From: an uncultured Lachnospiraceae bacterium
GTDB taxonomy: Bacteria; Bacillota; Clostridia; Lachnospirales; Lachnospiraceae
Direction of reading: 5' to 3'
Length of the DNA stretch: 16,136 nt
Assembly (NCBI GenBank): GCA_934351765.1
Contig: CAKRJM010000030.1
Coordinates: 1-16,136 of the forward strand
The notes beneath the pieces were generated by a model, which worked only from the letters and a program-made list of their open reading frames with translations, did not search any database and was not told the origin of the DNA. Shown in pieces: positions 6,850-13,781 of the stretch. Positions within the stretch are counted from its first letter, which is position 1; each line of letters starts with the position of its first letter. The position numbers were made by a program, and so were the translations under genes.

Positions 6850-7047
6850 TTACGCCCTTTTGTCTCTTTCCTTTGTCCGGCAGTCCCTGGCAAGCGCTTC
6901 CCGTTCTTTCTCCGGAAGCTCCACCCAGTCAGTATAGGAAATATCCATAGGCTTCATCTGTGCACCGCACTGATAACATTCTGCCTTCAGGAATTTCGAT
7001 ACTACCCGCGTTTTCCCACACTGCGGACATACAAATATCCGAATCAC
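6850..7047 (-). CDS. Small zinc-ribbon protein of unknown function
   Basis: 65 residues. Two Cys pairs, C7-x2-C10 (CPQCGK) and C24-x2-C27 (CYQCGA), form a classic zinc ribbon. A charged, helical C-terminal half follows (WVELPEKEREALARDC...). The start is a GTG at 7045-7047 with GGAG about 9 nt upstream; no ATG is available before the first Cys. It lies 105 nt upstream of the antiporter gene on the same strand and downstream of a tandem repeat array. I do not recognise a named family and infer no function beyond metal binding. Confidence 0.72.
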   Translation of the reverse strand: MIRIFVCPQCGKTRVVSKFLKAECYQCGAQMKPMDISYTDWVELPEKEREALARDCRTKERDKRA

Positions 7048-7077
7048 ACTGGTTCTCCATTTCCTTTGTAAAAGAAT

Positions 7078-7153
7078 CTTCTGTTTACACAGAAAACTTC
7101 CTGTTACGCAAAAAACTTCCTGTTACACAAAAAACTTCCTGTTACACAAAAAG
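7078..7153. repeat. 19-bp tandem repeat, four copies
   Basis: Copies begin at 7078 (diverged), 7097, 7116 and 7135. The consensus on the plus strand is CTTCCTGTTACACAAAAAA. The last copy runs into the U-tract side of the prfA terminator, and the first contains the small dyad TTCTGT-TTAC-ACAGAA. The array fills the space upstream of the zinc-ribbon gene, where its promoter should be. Confidence 0.9.
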
Positions 7154-7190
7154 CCTTCCCAGGCGCTTTTGCCAAGTCCCGGAAGGCTTT
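7145..7190 (-). terminator. Intrinsic terminator of the prfA transcript
   Basis: On the minus strand AAAGCCTTCC (7181-7190) pairs with GGAAGGCTTT (7150-7159), perfect 10 bp, with further pairing GGG/CCT, followed by TTTTTG. It lies 45 nt past the prfA stop. Confidence 0.88.
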
Positions 7191-7235
7191 GCTGTTTGTT
7201 CTTTATTATAAACAATTCTTTAACAGATTACAAGG

Positions 7236-8312
7236 TTAATTTTCATTCATCTTTGCCAGCTTTGCAGCCTGGTCTGCCGCGATGCAGGCATCAATGATCT
7301 CCTGGATATCTCCGTTCAGGATTTTATCCAGCTTATAAAGTGTCAGTCCGATCCGATGATCTGTCACACGCCCCTGGGGAAAGTTATAGGTACGGATCTT
7401 CTCCGAGCGGTCTCCGGTTCCGATCTGGCTTCTTCTTGCTTCTGCCTCCGCGTCATGCCGCTTCTGACATTCAATATCATACAGCTTGGTCTTTAACAGG
7501 GCAAACGCCTTTGCCTTGTTCTGGATCTGAGATTTCTCCGTCTGGCTGTATACCACGATTCCGGTGGGATAATGAGTCAGACGAACCGCAGAGTCCGTCG
7601 TGTTGACACACTGACCGCCGTTTCCGGATGCACGCATAACATCGATTCGGATATCCTTTTCATCAATCTGAATGTCCACTTCCTCATCGGCCTCCGGCAT
7701 CACTGCCACAGTCACGGTGGAGGTATGGATCCGCCCGCCGGACTCGGTTTCCGGCACACGCTGTACCCGATGCACGCCGGATTCATACTTCATAACAGAA
7801 TAGGCACCCTGGCCCTTGATCATGAAGCTTACACTCTTCATTCCGCCGATTCCGATCTCATCCGCCTCCAGAAGCTCCGTCTTCCAGCGTCTGCTCTCGG
7901 CATAATGAACATACATCCGATAGATCTCCGCCGCAAATAATGCCGCCTCATCACCGCCGGCGCCGGCACGGATCTCCACGATAACGTTCTTATCATCATT
8001 CGGATCCTTCGGAAGAAGCAGCACCTTCAGCTTCTGCTCCAGTTCCGTGATCTTTTCTCTTGCACCGGAAAGCTCCTCCTTGAGCATTTCCCGCATTTCC
8101 TCGTCATTCTCGCCATCCAGCATGGCAAGACTGTCCTCCACATCCTGCTTTGCACCCTTATATTCCTTATAGGTCTCCACAAGGGGGGTCAGTTCATTCT
8201 GCTCCTTCATCAGCTTACGGAAGCGGTTCTGATCTTCCACCACATAGGGGCTGTTCAGTTCTTCCATAATTTCTTCATACCGAATCAGAATATCATCGAG
8301 TCTGTCAAACAT
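7236..8312 (-). CDS. prfA: Peptide chain release factor 1
   Basis: RF1 recognises UAA and UAG stop codons and triggers release of the finished peptide in the ribosome. 358 residues, the standard length. The GGQ catalytic motif is at 232-234 ([18 protein letters not shown]). The stop-codon-reading tripeptide is PET at 187-189 in [14 protein letters not shown], the PxT form that marks RF1 rather than RF2 (SPF). RAGAGGDEA (115-123) is the usual domain-2 mark. AGGAGG lies 6 nt before the ATG. The gene follows prmC by 15 nt; PrmC methylates the GGQ glutamine of this protein. It is the last gene of its transcript. Confidence 0.98.
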   Translation of the reverse strand: MFDRLDDILIRYEEIMEELNSPYVVEDQNRFRKLMKEQNELTPLVETYKEYKGAKQDVEDSLAMLDGENDEEMREMLKEELSGAREKITELEQKLKVLLLPKDPNDDKNVIVEIRAGAGGDEAALFAAEIYRMYVHYAESRRWKTELLEADEIGIGGMKSVSFMIKGQGAYSVMKYESGVHRVQRVPETESGGRIHTSTVTVAVMPEADEEVDIQIDEKDIRIDVMRASGNGGQCVNTTDSAVRLTHYPTGIVVYSQTEKSQIQNKAKAFALLKTKLYDIECQKRHDAEAEARRSQIGTGDRSEKIRTYNFPQGRVTDHRIGLTLYKLDKILNGDIQEIIDACIAADQAAKLAKMNEN

Positions 8313-8327
8313 GAAACTCCTCCTGTT

Positions 8328-9221
8328 CTATTTTCTTCCCCGGAATCCTGCTGTTACAACCCGTTCAAGCCCGGGCAGATCCCTGATTATTTCTGTATCT
8401 GTAAATCCGTTTTCTGTTAAGATTTCCGAAACCACCGCTCCCTGGTCCCAGCCGATTTCCAGATAGATCCGGCCGCCTGCTGCCAGATACTCCGGCGCAC
8501 GCGCACCGATCCTCCGGTAAAGCAAAAGTCCATCCTCGCTTCCATCCAGTGCCAGACGCGGTTCATGATCCCGTACCTCCGGTTCCAGGGTCTCAATCTC
8601 GGCACTTTTTATATAGGGTGGATTGGATACGATCACATCAAATCCGCCCTCCAGGTTTTCAAACAAGTCGGAACGGACCGTCCGGCACACAGCTTCTTTT
8701 CCAAGCCGTCGGATATTTTCCTCTGCCACAGCCAGAGCCTCTCCGGAAATATCACTGAGCGTCACCTGAACATTGCTCAGATATTCCGCCAGACTGATCC
8801 CGATACAGCCGCTTCCGGTGCAAAGATCCAGGATCCTTAAAGGCTGTCCTTCCCTTCTGCAAAGCTGCCCCTGCTTTTCGTCCTCCAGGACACGTTCCAC
8901 CAGCGTTTCCGTATCCTGTCTTGGAATCAGCACATGCTCATTGACAAAAAACGAAAGTCCCATAAAATCCTGGCTTCTCAAAAGCTGCTGCAGAGGGATC
9001 CGTTCTCCCCGAAGCCTCAGCAGCCGCCCGAATTCCTCTTTCTGCCTCCGTTTTTCCTCCGGAACCGTCTCATTGGCCTGAAGAAAATATTGGCTTCGTT
9101 CCATGGAAAACACATGAGAGAACAGATACCAGGCATCCAGACGGCTTTCTGTGATACCGCGTTCCGCCAGATAATGGCTTCCTTCGTCCAGAAGTTCTCC
9201 ATAACTTCCCTTTGCTTTCAT
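8328..9221 (-). CDS. prmC: Release factor glutamine N5-methyltransferase PrmC (HemK)
   Basis: SAM-dependent methyltransferase that modifies the Gln of the GGQ motif in RF1 and RF2, raising termination efficiency. 297 residues. The N-terminal helical domain (1-85) binds the release factor; IPRQDTE (99-105) is the conserved linker motif; the Rossmann domain shows the SAM motif LDLCTGSGCIGISLAEYL (131-148) and the catalytic NPPY (200-203) that holds the glutamine amide. The ATG is preceded by AGGGGG. It lies downstream of yqhQ by 87 nt, a gap that contains an open out-of-frame tail of yqhQ, and 15 nt upstream of prfA, the usual arrangement. Confidence 0.97.
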   Translation of the reverse strand: MKAKGSYGELLDEGSHYLAERGITESRLDAWYLFSHVFSMERSQYFLQANETVPEEKRRQKEEFGRLLRLRGERIPLQQLLRSQDFMGLSFFVNEHVLIPRQDTETLVERVLEDEKQGQLCRREGQPLRILDLCTGSGCIGISLAEYLSNVQVTLSDISGEALAVAEENIRRLGKEAVCRTVRSDLFENLEGGFDVIVSNPPYIKSAEIETLEPEVRDHEPRLALDGSEDGLLLYRRIGARAPEYLAAGGRIYLEIGWDQGAVVSEILTENGFTDTEIIRDLPGLERVVTAGFRGRK

Positions 9222-9256
9222 GGCACCCCCTGCTTTTCCGAAAAATGACCGTTCTC

Positions 9257-9309
9257 TTATCGCACCGGATCATCCGTGTCTTTTGCATCATAAACATGTT
9301 CCATGACAT
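9257..9309 (-). other. Out-of-frame open tail after yqhQ (possible frameshifted C-terminus)
   Basis: The yqhQ frame ends GAA-AAT-TTT-TGA. If one T of the five-T run is skipped (+1), translation continues for 17 residues, DVMEHVYDAKDTDDPVR, to a TAA at 9257-9259. The tail is acidic and reads like ordinary protein, and it stops well before the prmC ribosome binding site. It may be the true C-terminus lost by a one-base insertion or sequencing error, a recoded extension, or chance. Confidence 0.35.
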
Positions 9310-10256
9310 CAAAAATTTTCTTTCTCGTAATTCTTCCAGTCAAACACGGCTTCCACCGACCGGATCCCCACCTCGATCATGTCGTCATCCGGCTCTCTGG
9401 TCGTCAGTCCCTGAAGCCACAGCCCCGGCTTGCTGATCAGATTGATGATCGGATTATCGCTGTTTCCGGCCAGCCGCAGGATCTCATAGGAGATTCCGGC
9501 GATCACAGGGATCAAAAGGATCCGAAGAAACATCTTCAGCCACACCGTATCCGTCTGGATCACCATGGAAAATAAAATACTGATCAGTACCACAAATAAC
9601 AGAAAGCTGGTTCCGCAGCGCTTATGCTGCTTGGAGCTTTTCCGCACATTTTCTACCGTCAGGGGCAGTCCGTGCTCAATACAGTTGATGCACTTATGCT
9701 CTGCTCCGTGGTACATATAAACCCGGCGGATATCCTTCATGAGGGAGATCAGCAGCACATAGGCAATAAAGATCACCAGGCGGATCAAGCCCTCGATAAA
9801 TCCCATGAGTGCTCTGGACGGGATATGCTTCCGAAACAGGCTGGATAAGAACATCGGCAGCATGACAAAGATTCCCAGCGCCAGGATCACGGAAAATACC
9901 ATCGTGATCCCCATGATAATGCCGTCCTTTTTATCTGTCTGTTCCTCTTTCCGGGCCTTTCCTGGATACGGTTCCGTTTCCGCCCTTCCGTTTTTCTGAA
10001 CCGGCTCTTCCTCATCGTAAAAGCTGGCAGAAAAGCTTAATGTCTTCATGCCCATACGCATGGAATCCACAAAATTAAAAATTCCTCGCACAAAGGGAAT
10101 GTTCAGTCCCTTATGCTTATCAAGAAAGGATACCCAGGTATCCTTTTCCACCTGGATCTCTCCGTCCGGCCTGCGAACCGCCACCGCATACTCGCTGCCG
10201 TTCCGCATCATAACGCCCTCAATCACTGCCTGGCCGCCGATTCCCGATGATTTCAT
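9309..10256 (-). CDS. yqhQ: DUF1385 membrane protein (YqhQ family)
   Basis: 315 residues. The N-terminus carries the family hallmark GGQAVIEGVMMRNGSEYAVAVR (residues 7-28). A charged insert (about 80-112) precedes hydrophobic segments near 115-145, 160-180, 222-240 and 245-265. Between them lies YHGAEHKCINCIEHG, with several His, Cys and Glu residues that could bind metal. The biochemical role is unknown, although the gene often sits directly before prmC-prfA in Firmicutes, as here. AAAGGGG lies about 8 nt upstream of the ATG. There is no clear promoter between it and the rpmE terminator, so expression probably depends on read-through. The annotated C-terminus (KENF then TGA) may be truncated by a homopolymer frameshift; see the tail feature. 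Confidence 0.9.
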   Translation of the reverse strand: MKSSGIGGQAVIEGVMMRNGSEYAVAVRRPDGEIQVEKDTWVSFLDKHKGLNIPFVRGIFNFVDSMRMGMKTLSFSASFYDEEEPVQKNGRAETEPYPGKARKEEQTDKKDGIIMGITMVFSVILALGIFVMLPMFLSSLFRKHIPSRALMGFIEGLIRLVIFIAYVLLISLMKDIRRVYMYHGAEHKCINCIEHGLPLTVENVRKSSKQHKRCGTSFLLFVVLISILFSMVIQTDTVWLKMFLRILLIPVIAGISYEILRLAGNSDNPIINLISKPGLWLQGLTTREPDDDMIEVGIRSVEAVFDWKNYEKENF

Positions 10257-10275
10257 TGGCAGTCCCCTTTCATTA

Positions 10276-10312
10276 CAAAAAGGCTGCGATCCCTTTTTCC
10301 GAAATCGCAGCC
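10276..10312 (-). terminator. Intrinsic terminator after rpmE
   Basis: On the minus strand GGCTGCGAT (10304-10312) pairs perfectly with ATCGCAGCC (10282-10290) around 13 nt, followed by TTTTTG. It separates rpmE from yqhQ-prmC-prfA and may be leaky, since no other promoter for yqhQ is evident. Confidence 0.88.
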
Positions 10313-10329
10313 CATTTCTTTACAGCACC

Positions 10330-10536
10330 TTATTTTGCGTTCATGCCGTACTTACGGTTGAACTTCTCAATACGTCCGCGTGCGGAAGCAGCCTTCTGCT
10401 GTCCGGTGTAGAACGGATGGCACTTGGAGCAGATTTCAACATGAATATCGCCCTTTGTGGATCTTGTCTCGAACTCATTACCGCAGTTGCAAACTACCTT
10501 TGCAGTCTGATAATTAGGATGGATACCTTCTCTCAT
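10330..10536 (-). CDS. rpmE: 50S ribosomal protein L31
   Basis: Small protein of the large subunit that bridges to the small subunit. 68 residues from the ATG at 10534-10536, which is the family's standard start ([10 protein letters not shown]). The open frame extends 13 codons further up without a family match. The start chosen has GAGAGGTG 8 nt upstream. It is the zinc-binding C+ form: C16, C18 (CNC) and C36, C39 (CSKC). FYTGQQ and [11 protein letters not shown] are typical of the C-terminal half. The C+ form is commonly replaced by a zinc-free paralogue in zinc starvation; no paralogue is in this window. It has its own strong promoter and terminator. Confidence 0.97.
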   Translation of the reverse strand: MREGIHPNYQTAKVVCNCGNEFETRSTKGDIHVEICSKCHPFYTGQQKAASARGRIEKFNRKYGMNAK

Positions 10537-10569
10537 TTCATTCACCTCTCTCAAACGATTTCTATCGCT

Positions 10570-10585
10570 AGGCATAGATACGCCT
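10570..10585 (-). promoter_or_regulatory. Small hairpin in the rpmE leader
   Basis: AGGCGTA and TATGCCT (minus strand) pair with one G-U in the roughly 68-nt leader. L31 leaders that bind their own protein have been described in several phyla, so autoregulation is possible, but this stem alone does not show it. Confidence 0.3.
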
Positions 10586-10611
10586 GTCTTCTTTCTAAAA
10601 CAGCGAATTTA

Positions 10612-10640
10612 ATTATAGCATAAGCATTCCGGTTATGCAA
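10612..10640 (-). promoter_or_regulatory. Strong promoter of rpmE
   Basis: On the minus strand TTGCAT (10635-10640), 17-nt spacer, perfect TATAAT (10612-10617) with an upstream TGC extended -10. Confidence 0.8.
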
Positions 10641-10744
10641 GTCTTTTAAATAAAGTTTTCCGCGGTTTCGGAGATTTTTCGCGGTTTTCCGCCGCTTTTC
10701 CATACATGAGATCAATACTTTTCCGGATCTTTTATCATTCTGTC

Positions 10745-12538
10745 CTACGGTATCTGGATTTTCACCACCTGTGCCAGGAATTCCCGGTTATTTCTGGTCC
10801 GGCGGAACAGATCCAGGATCCGCTCCACGGCTTCCTCCTGCTTCAGGCCGCCGGTTACTTTCCGGATCTGCTCCACGGCTTCCTGCTCTTCCTTCGTCAG
10901 CAGCAGATCGTCCCGTCTTGTTCCGGATTTCAGTATATCAATGGCCGGGAAGATCCGTTTTTCCGAAAGCTTCCTGTTCAGAACCAGCTCCATGTTGCCG
11001 GTTCCCTTAAATTCCTCGAATACCATATCATCCAGACGGCTTCCTGTCTCCACAAGCGCCGTCGCCAGGATCGTCAGGCTTCCGCCCTCGCGCATGTTTC
11101 TGGCCGCGCCGAAGAACCGTTTCGGCATATGGAGTGCCGCCGGATCAAGGCCGCCGGAAAGCGTTCTGCCGCTGGGCTGCACTGTCAGATTGTAGGCTCT
11201 CGCCAGTCTTGTGATACTGTCAAGCAGGATCATAACATCCTTTCCATGCTCCACCAGGCGCTTGGCCCGCTCCAGAACCATCTCCGATACCCGCTTATGA
11301 TGCTCGGGAAGCTCGTCAAAGGTAGAATAAATTACTTCTACATTCGGTCCCTCAATGGACTCCTTAATATCCGTTACTTCCTCGGGACGCTCATCGATCA
11401 GAAGCACGATCAGATGCATATCCTTATGATTGATCTTCACCGCCCGCGCGATTTCCTTTAACAGCGTTGTTTTTCCGGCCTTGGGCTGGGAGGCGATCAT
11501 GCCTCGCTGTCCCTTGCCCACCGGTGCCAGAAGATCCACGATCCGCATGGCAACGCTTCCTCCCTGCGTTTCCAGATGGATCCGCTCGTTGGGAAAGATC
11601 GGCGTCAGATCCTCAAAATTAGGTCTTCGTTCTGCCAGATACGGCGGCATGTCGTTGACTTTGGACACATAGAGCAGCGCCGCAAACTTCTCCGTCGGCG
11701 TTTTCACTCGTTTGCTTCCGCATACGATATCTCCTGTTTTCAGGTTAAAACGGCGGATCTGGGACGGAGATACATATACATCATCATCTCCCGGCAGAAA
11801 GTTTGCACAACGAATAAATCCATATCCATCCGGCATGACCTCCAGGATCCCGTTGGCCTGGATCCCGCTGTCCAGTGCCTGAAGCTCCTCGGGATTGATA
11901 TTGGGCACCATGGACGGCTCCTGAACCGCTTCATTCTTCACATAATCGCCGGTTCTTCCGTTATTTCCTGCTGCTGCAGGACCTCCCTGCTGGACATTCT
12001 GCGGGCCACGATTCTGAGGCTGATTATATCCCTGCTGTGGAAACTGGCCGGCCGGTCTGGCCATATTCCCGTATCTTGTGCCGCCGGTCTGGACATTTCT
12101 TTGTCTCTGCATTCCATTTGACACAGTCCGGTACCGGGGATTCTCCCCATTCTGTCCATACGGCCGGTCCATCTGTGCTGCACCGCCGGCTGCATAGTTC
12201 TGATTATAAGTCTGACTGCGGTTCTGGCTTCCGGACTGTACCGCTCCATTCGGTATATGCCCCTGGCTGCTGCCCTGATTTTCAGCCGGTTTCATCTCTC
12301 CCTGTCTATTGGCCTGATTTTCGGTCTGTGCCGCTTCATTCCGGGCATCGGCCTGACTGTTCTGCCTGGATGCCTCATTCCGGGCATCAGCCTGACCGTT
12401 CTGCCTGGACGCCTCATCCCGTTCCAGGATCATATCGATCAAAAGTGCTTTCCGATAGGAGGTTACATTTTTAATTCCCAGGTCTCTGGCAATCTGACGG
12501 ATCTGTGCCAGCGGCAAAGTCTCCAGTTTTTCTTTCAT
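10745..12538 (-). CDS. rho: Transcription termination factor Rho with long N/Q-rich insert
   Basis: Hexameric RNA helicase that ends transcription of untranslated RNA. 597 residues from the ATG at 12536-12538 (MKEKLETLPLAQIRQIARDLGI, the Rho_N start, with AAGGA upstream); an in-frame start 11 codons earlier lacks support. Domain order: Rho_N (about 1-42); a disordered N-, Q-, G-rich insert of about 175 residues (about 40-218) with an internal 13-residue duplication; the RNA-binding cold-shock-like domain (about 225-295, VMPDGYGFIRC); and the ATPase with Walker A QPKAGKTT (about 351-358), Walker B VLLIDE (about 378-383) and the Q/R-loop region LSGGLDPAALHMPKRFFGAARN. Typical Rho without the insert is about 420 residues. 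No clear intrinsic terminator follows; the GC-rich stems at 10650-10690 lack a U-tract on this strand. Confidence 0.97.
   Translation of the reverse strand: MKEKLETLPLAQIRQIARDLGIKNVTSYRKALLIDMILERDEASRQNGQADARNEASRQNSQADARNEAAQTENQANRQGEMKPAENQGSSQGHIPNGAVQSGSQNRSQTYNQNYAAGGAAQMDRPYGQNGENPRYRTVSNGMQRQRNVQTGGTRYGNMARPAGQFPQQGYNQPQNRGPQNVQQGGPAAAGNNGRTGDYVKNEAVQEPSMVPNINPEELQALDSGIQANGILEVMPDGYGFIRCANFLPGDDDVYVSPSQIRRFNLKTGDIVCGSKRVKTPTEKFAALLYVSKVNDMPPYLAERRPNFEDLTPIFPNERIHLETQGGSVAMRIVDLLAPVGKGQRGMIASQPKAGKTTLLKEIARAVKINHKDMHLIVLLIDERPEEVTDIKESIEGPNVEVIYSTFDELPEHHKRVSEMVLERAKRLVEHGKDVMILLDSITRLARAYNLTVQPSGRTLSGGLDPAALHMPKRFFGAARNMREGGSLTILATALVETGSRLDDMVFEEFKGTGNMELVLNRKLSEKRIFPAIDILKSGTRRDDLLLTKEEQEAVEQIRKVTGGLKQEEAVERILDLFRRTRNNREFLAQVVKIQIP
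12337..12414. repeat. 39-bp tandem duplication inside rho
   Basis: Two copies (12337-12375 and 12376-12414) differing at a few bases, in frame, encode 13-residue repeats of the type EASRQNGQADARN in the N/Q-rich insert. It is a likely site of in-frame length change between strains. Confidence 0.9.
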
Positions 12539-12679
12539 AAATTTTATTTCCTTTCTGCAATGGGTAAACAAATAAGAACAAGAGGAACGATTTTTCAGAT
12601 TTAATTTCAGTTTTCTCGTTTTGTGGGATTCATCTGCCTTGAAATCGGCATATCAGAACATAGACTCTTATAATGACAT

Positions 12680-12708
12680 AATATAGCACACTTCTTTTTT
12701 TTTTGCAA
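12680..12708 (-). promoter_or_regulatory. Putative promoter of rho with A-tract spacer
   Basis: On the minus strand TTGCAA (12703-12708), 17-nt spacer that begins with eight A residues, TATATT (12680-12685). The leader would be about 135 nt, room for the autogenous control known for rho in other bacteria. Confidence 0.6.
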
Positions 12709-12874
12709 GTACCCGGTTTACGACTGCCGAATGCGTTACTGTCAAGTAAACGTTGGCACTTTTTTTCATACAGAATCATTTCACGCCGGCCCGGCATATC
12801 GCTGCTCCGGGAGTCCGCGAAAATGCAGAATGTACGAAATAAAAATGGATTGTATTGATGGAACAATCTCGGGT

Positions 12875-13070
12875 CCGCGAACAGATACCGGCGATTTCGA
12901 GAGGGAGTATGCGAGGCTTTCGTTGTGAATCTCTATGCTAGCAGCCGTCACCGAGCGCCTTTGTCTGAGCCCGCAGGGCGAGTTCAAGCGCGAATGACGG
13001 TGAATCAGCGCATGGAGATTCACAGAAAACGCAGCGGGACTCCCGTTAGAAACGTCGGTATCGGACGCGG
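12875..13070. ncRNA. Nested 196-nt fold in the rho / DUF4364 intergenic region (ncRNA or dispersed repeat)
   Basis: About 400 nt between the rho promoter and the DUF4364 promoter hold no credible gene. Inside, arms pair in perfectly nested order: CCGCG (12875-12879) with CGCGG (13066-13070); GATACCGGCG (12884-12893) with CGTCGGTATC (13053-13062); GGGAGT (12903-12908) with ACTCCC (13039-13044); TGCG (12910-12913) with CGCA (13030-13033); TGTGAATCTCTATGC (12924-12938) with GCATGGAGATTCACA (13010-13024), 15 bp with one wobble; CCGTCA (12945-12950) with TGACGG (12995-13000); and an apical GCCC-GCA-GGGC. The symmetry fits either strand. It does not match 6S RNA, tmRNA, RNase P, SRP or T-box marks I know. 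It could be a structured RNA gene or a palindromic interspersed repeat. Confidence 0.55.
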
Positions 13071-13100
13071 CCAAGATATGACCTGCGTTCAAAATACCGC

Positions 13101-13129
13101 TTGATTTCACCTTTTAAAGTTGGTATGAT
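13101..13129 (+). promoter_or_regulatory. Promoter of the DUF4364 gene
   Basis: TTGATT (13101-13106), 17-nt spacer, TATGAT (13124-13129). A small dyad GGTAT-GATG-ATACC overlaps the -10. Confidence 0.65.
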
Positions 13130-13144
13130 GATACCAGGACTCAC

Positions 13145-13174
13145 GAATTCCACGGTTCCGTCCGGGCGGAATTC
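13145..13174 (+). promoter_or_regulatory. Leader hairpin before the DUF4364 gene
   Basis: GAATTCC (13145-13151) pairs with GGAATTC (13168-13174), with further GC pairing possible in the loop. It lies between the start site and the ribosome binding site. Function unknown. Confidence 0.35.
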
Positions 13175-13210
13175 TGTTTGTATCCCATATCCGAAGGGAG
13201 GGAAGATTCC

Positions 13211-13726
13211 ATGTCTGAACCGCTGACTCTGTATAAGCTGATGATTCTGTATATGTTAAAGCAGGTAAAGTTCCCGCTTTCCAATGCCCAGATTTCGGAA
13301 TTTTTTCTGGATAAGGAATATACCACCTACTTTACGCTTCAGCAGGCGCTTTCCGAACTCAGCGAATCTCACCTGGTAAAAATGGAATCCACGCGCAACA
13401 GCTCCCGTTATGAGATCACCAGTGAAGGCGAAGAAACCCTCTCCTATTTCGGGAAGAAAATCTCTTCCGCGATCGTTGACGATATTGACGCCTATTTAAA
13501 AGAAAATAAAGTCCGCCTCCGCGATGAAGTCGGACTGATCTCTGATTATTACCGTTCCACCGCCCAGGATTATGTGGTTCACTGTGCGATCCGTGAGGGT
13601 AAGACCTCGCTTCTGGATCTGAGCATTTCTGTCCCGGACAAAGAACAGGCCGAGCATATGTGCAGCCGCTGGAATAAAGAAAACCAGGCGATTTATCAGA
13701 ACATCATGAAGCTGTTAATGAAATAA
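13211..13726 (+). CDS. DUF4364 family protein, winged-helix type putative regulator
   Basis: 171 residues from the ATG at 13211 (MSEPLTLYKLMILYMLKQV), chosen because GGGAGGGA lies 7 nt upstream; a TTG 11 codons earlier is an unlikely start. Residues about 1-80 read as a PadR/MarR-like winged helix: LYKLMILYMLKQVKFPLSNAQISEFFL, then LQQALSELSESHLV, then a wing SSRYEITSEGEETL. The C-terminal half has alternating beta and alpha character and ends in an amphipathic helix. DUF4364 is common in Clostridia and has no assigned regulon that I know. It is transcribed alone, from its own promoter to the terminator at 13725-13757. Confidence 0.85.
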   Translation: MSEPLTLYKLMILYMLKQVKFPLSNAQISEFFLDKEYTTYFTLQQALSELSESHLVKMESTRNSSRYEITSEGEETLSYFGKKISSAIVDDIDAYLKENKVRLRDEVGLISDYYRSTAQDYVVHCAIREGKTSLLDLSISVPDKEQAEHMCSRWNKENQAIYQNIMKLLMK

Positions 13727-13757
13727 AAAAGAATGTGCCGCGGCACACTCTTTTTTA
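13725..13757. terminator. Bidirectional intrinsic terminator between DUF4364 and telA
   Basis: The stem around GTGCC (13735-13739) and GGCAC (13742-13746) is extended outward with one mismatch. It is flanked by A6 on the left and TTTTTTATTTT on the right, so it works for both convergent genes. Confidence 0.88.
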
Positions 13758-13781
13758 TTTTGATCCATCCTTCGATATTTC

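Noticed and set aside
7078..7153. CRISPR-like array
   Set aside because: Repeats are only 19 bp and directly adjacent with no spacers.
10537..10575. Longer L31 start at 10575
   Set aside because: The family starts at [10 protein letters not shown], where there is also a good ribosome binding site; the extra 13 codons are leader.
12539..12571. Rho start 11 codons upstream
   Set aside because: MKEKLETLPL matches the Rho_N start and has a ribosome binding site; the earlier start has neither.
12037..12604. Plus-strand open frames opposite the 5' end of rho
   Set aside because: They are shadows of the low-complexity N/Q-rich insert and its 39-bp duplication.
12875..13070. 6S RNA, tmRNA, RNase P RNA or T-box
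   Set aside because: No tmRNA ends or tag frame, no RNase P conserved core, no T-box sequence, and the stem arrangement does not obviously match a 6S bubble.
12781..13110. Minus-strand 109-codon frame in the rho / DUF4364 gap
   Set aside because: It has no ribosome binding site or family likeness and covers the palindromic fold, which better explains the sequence.
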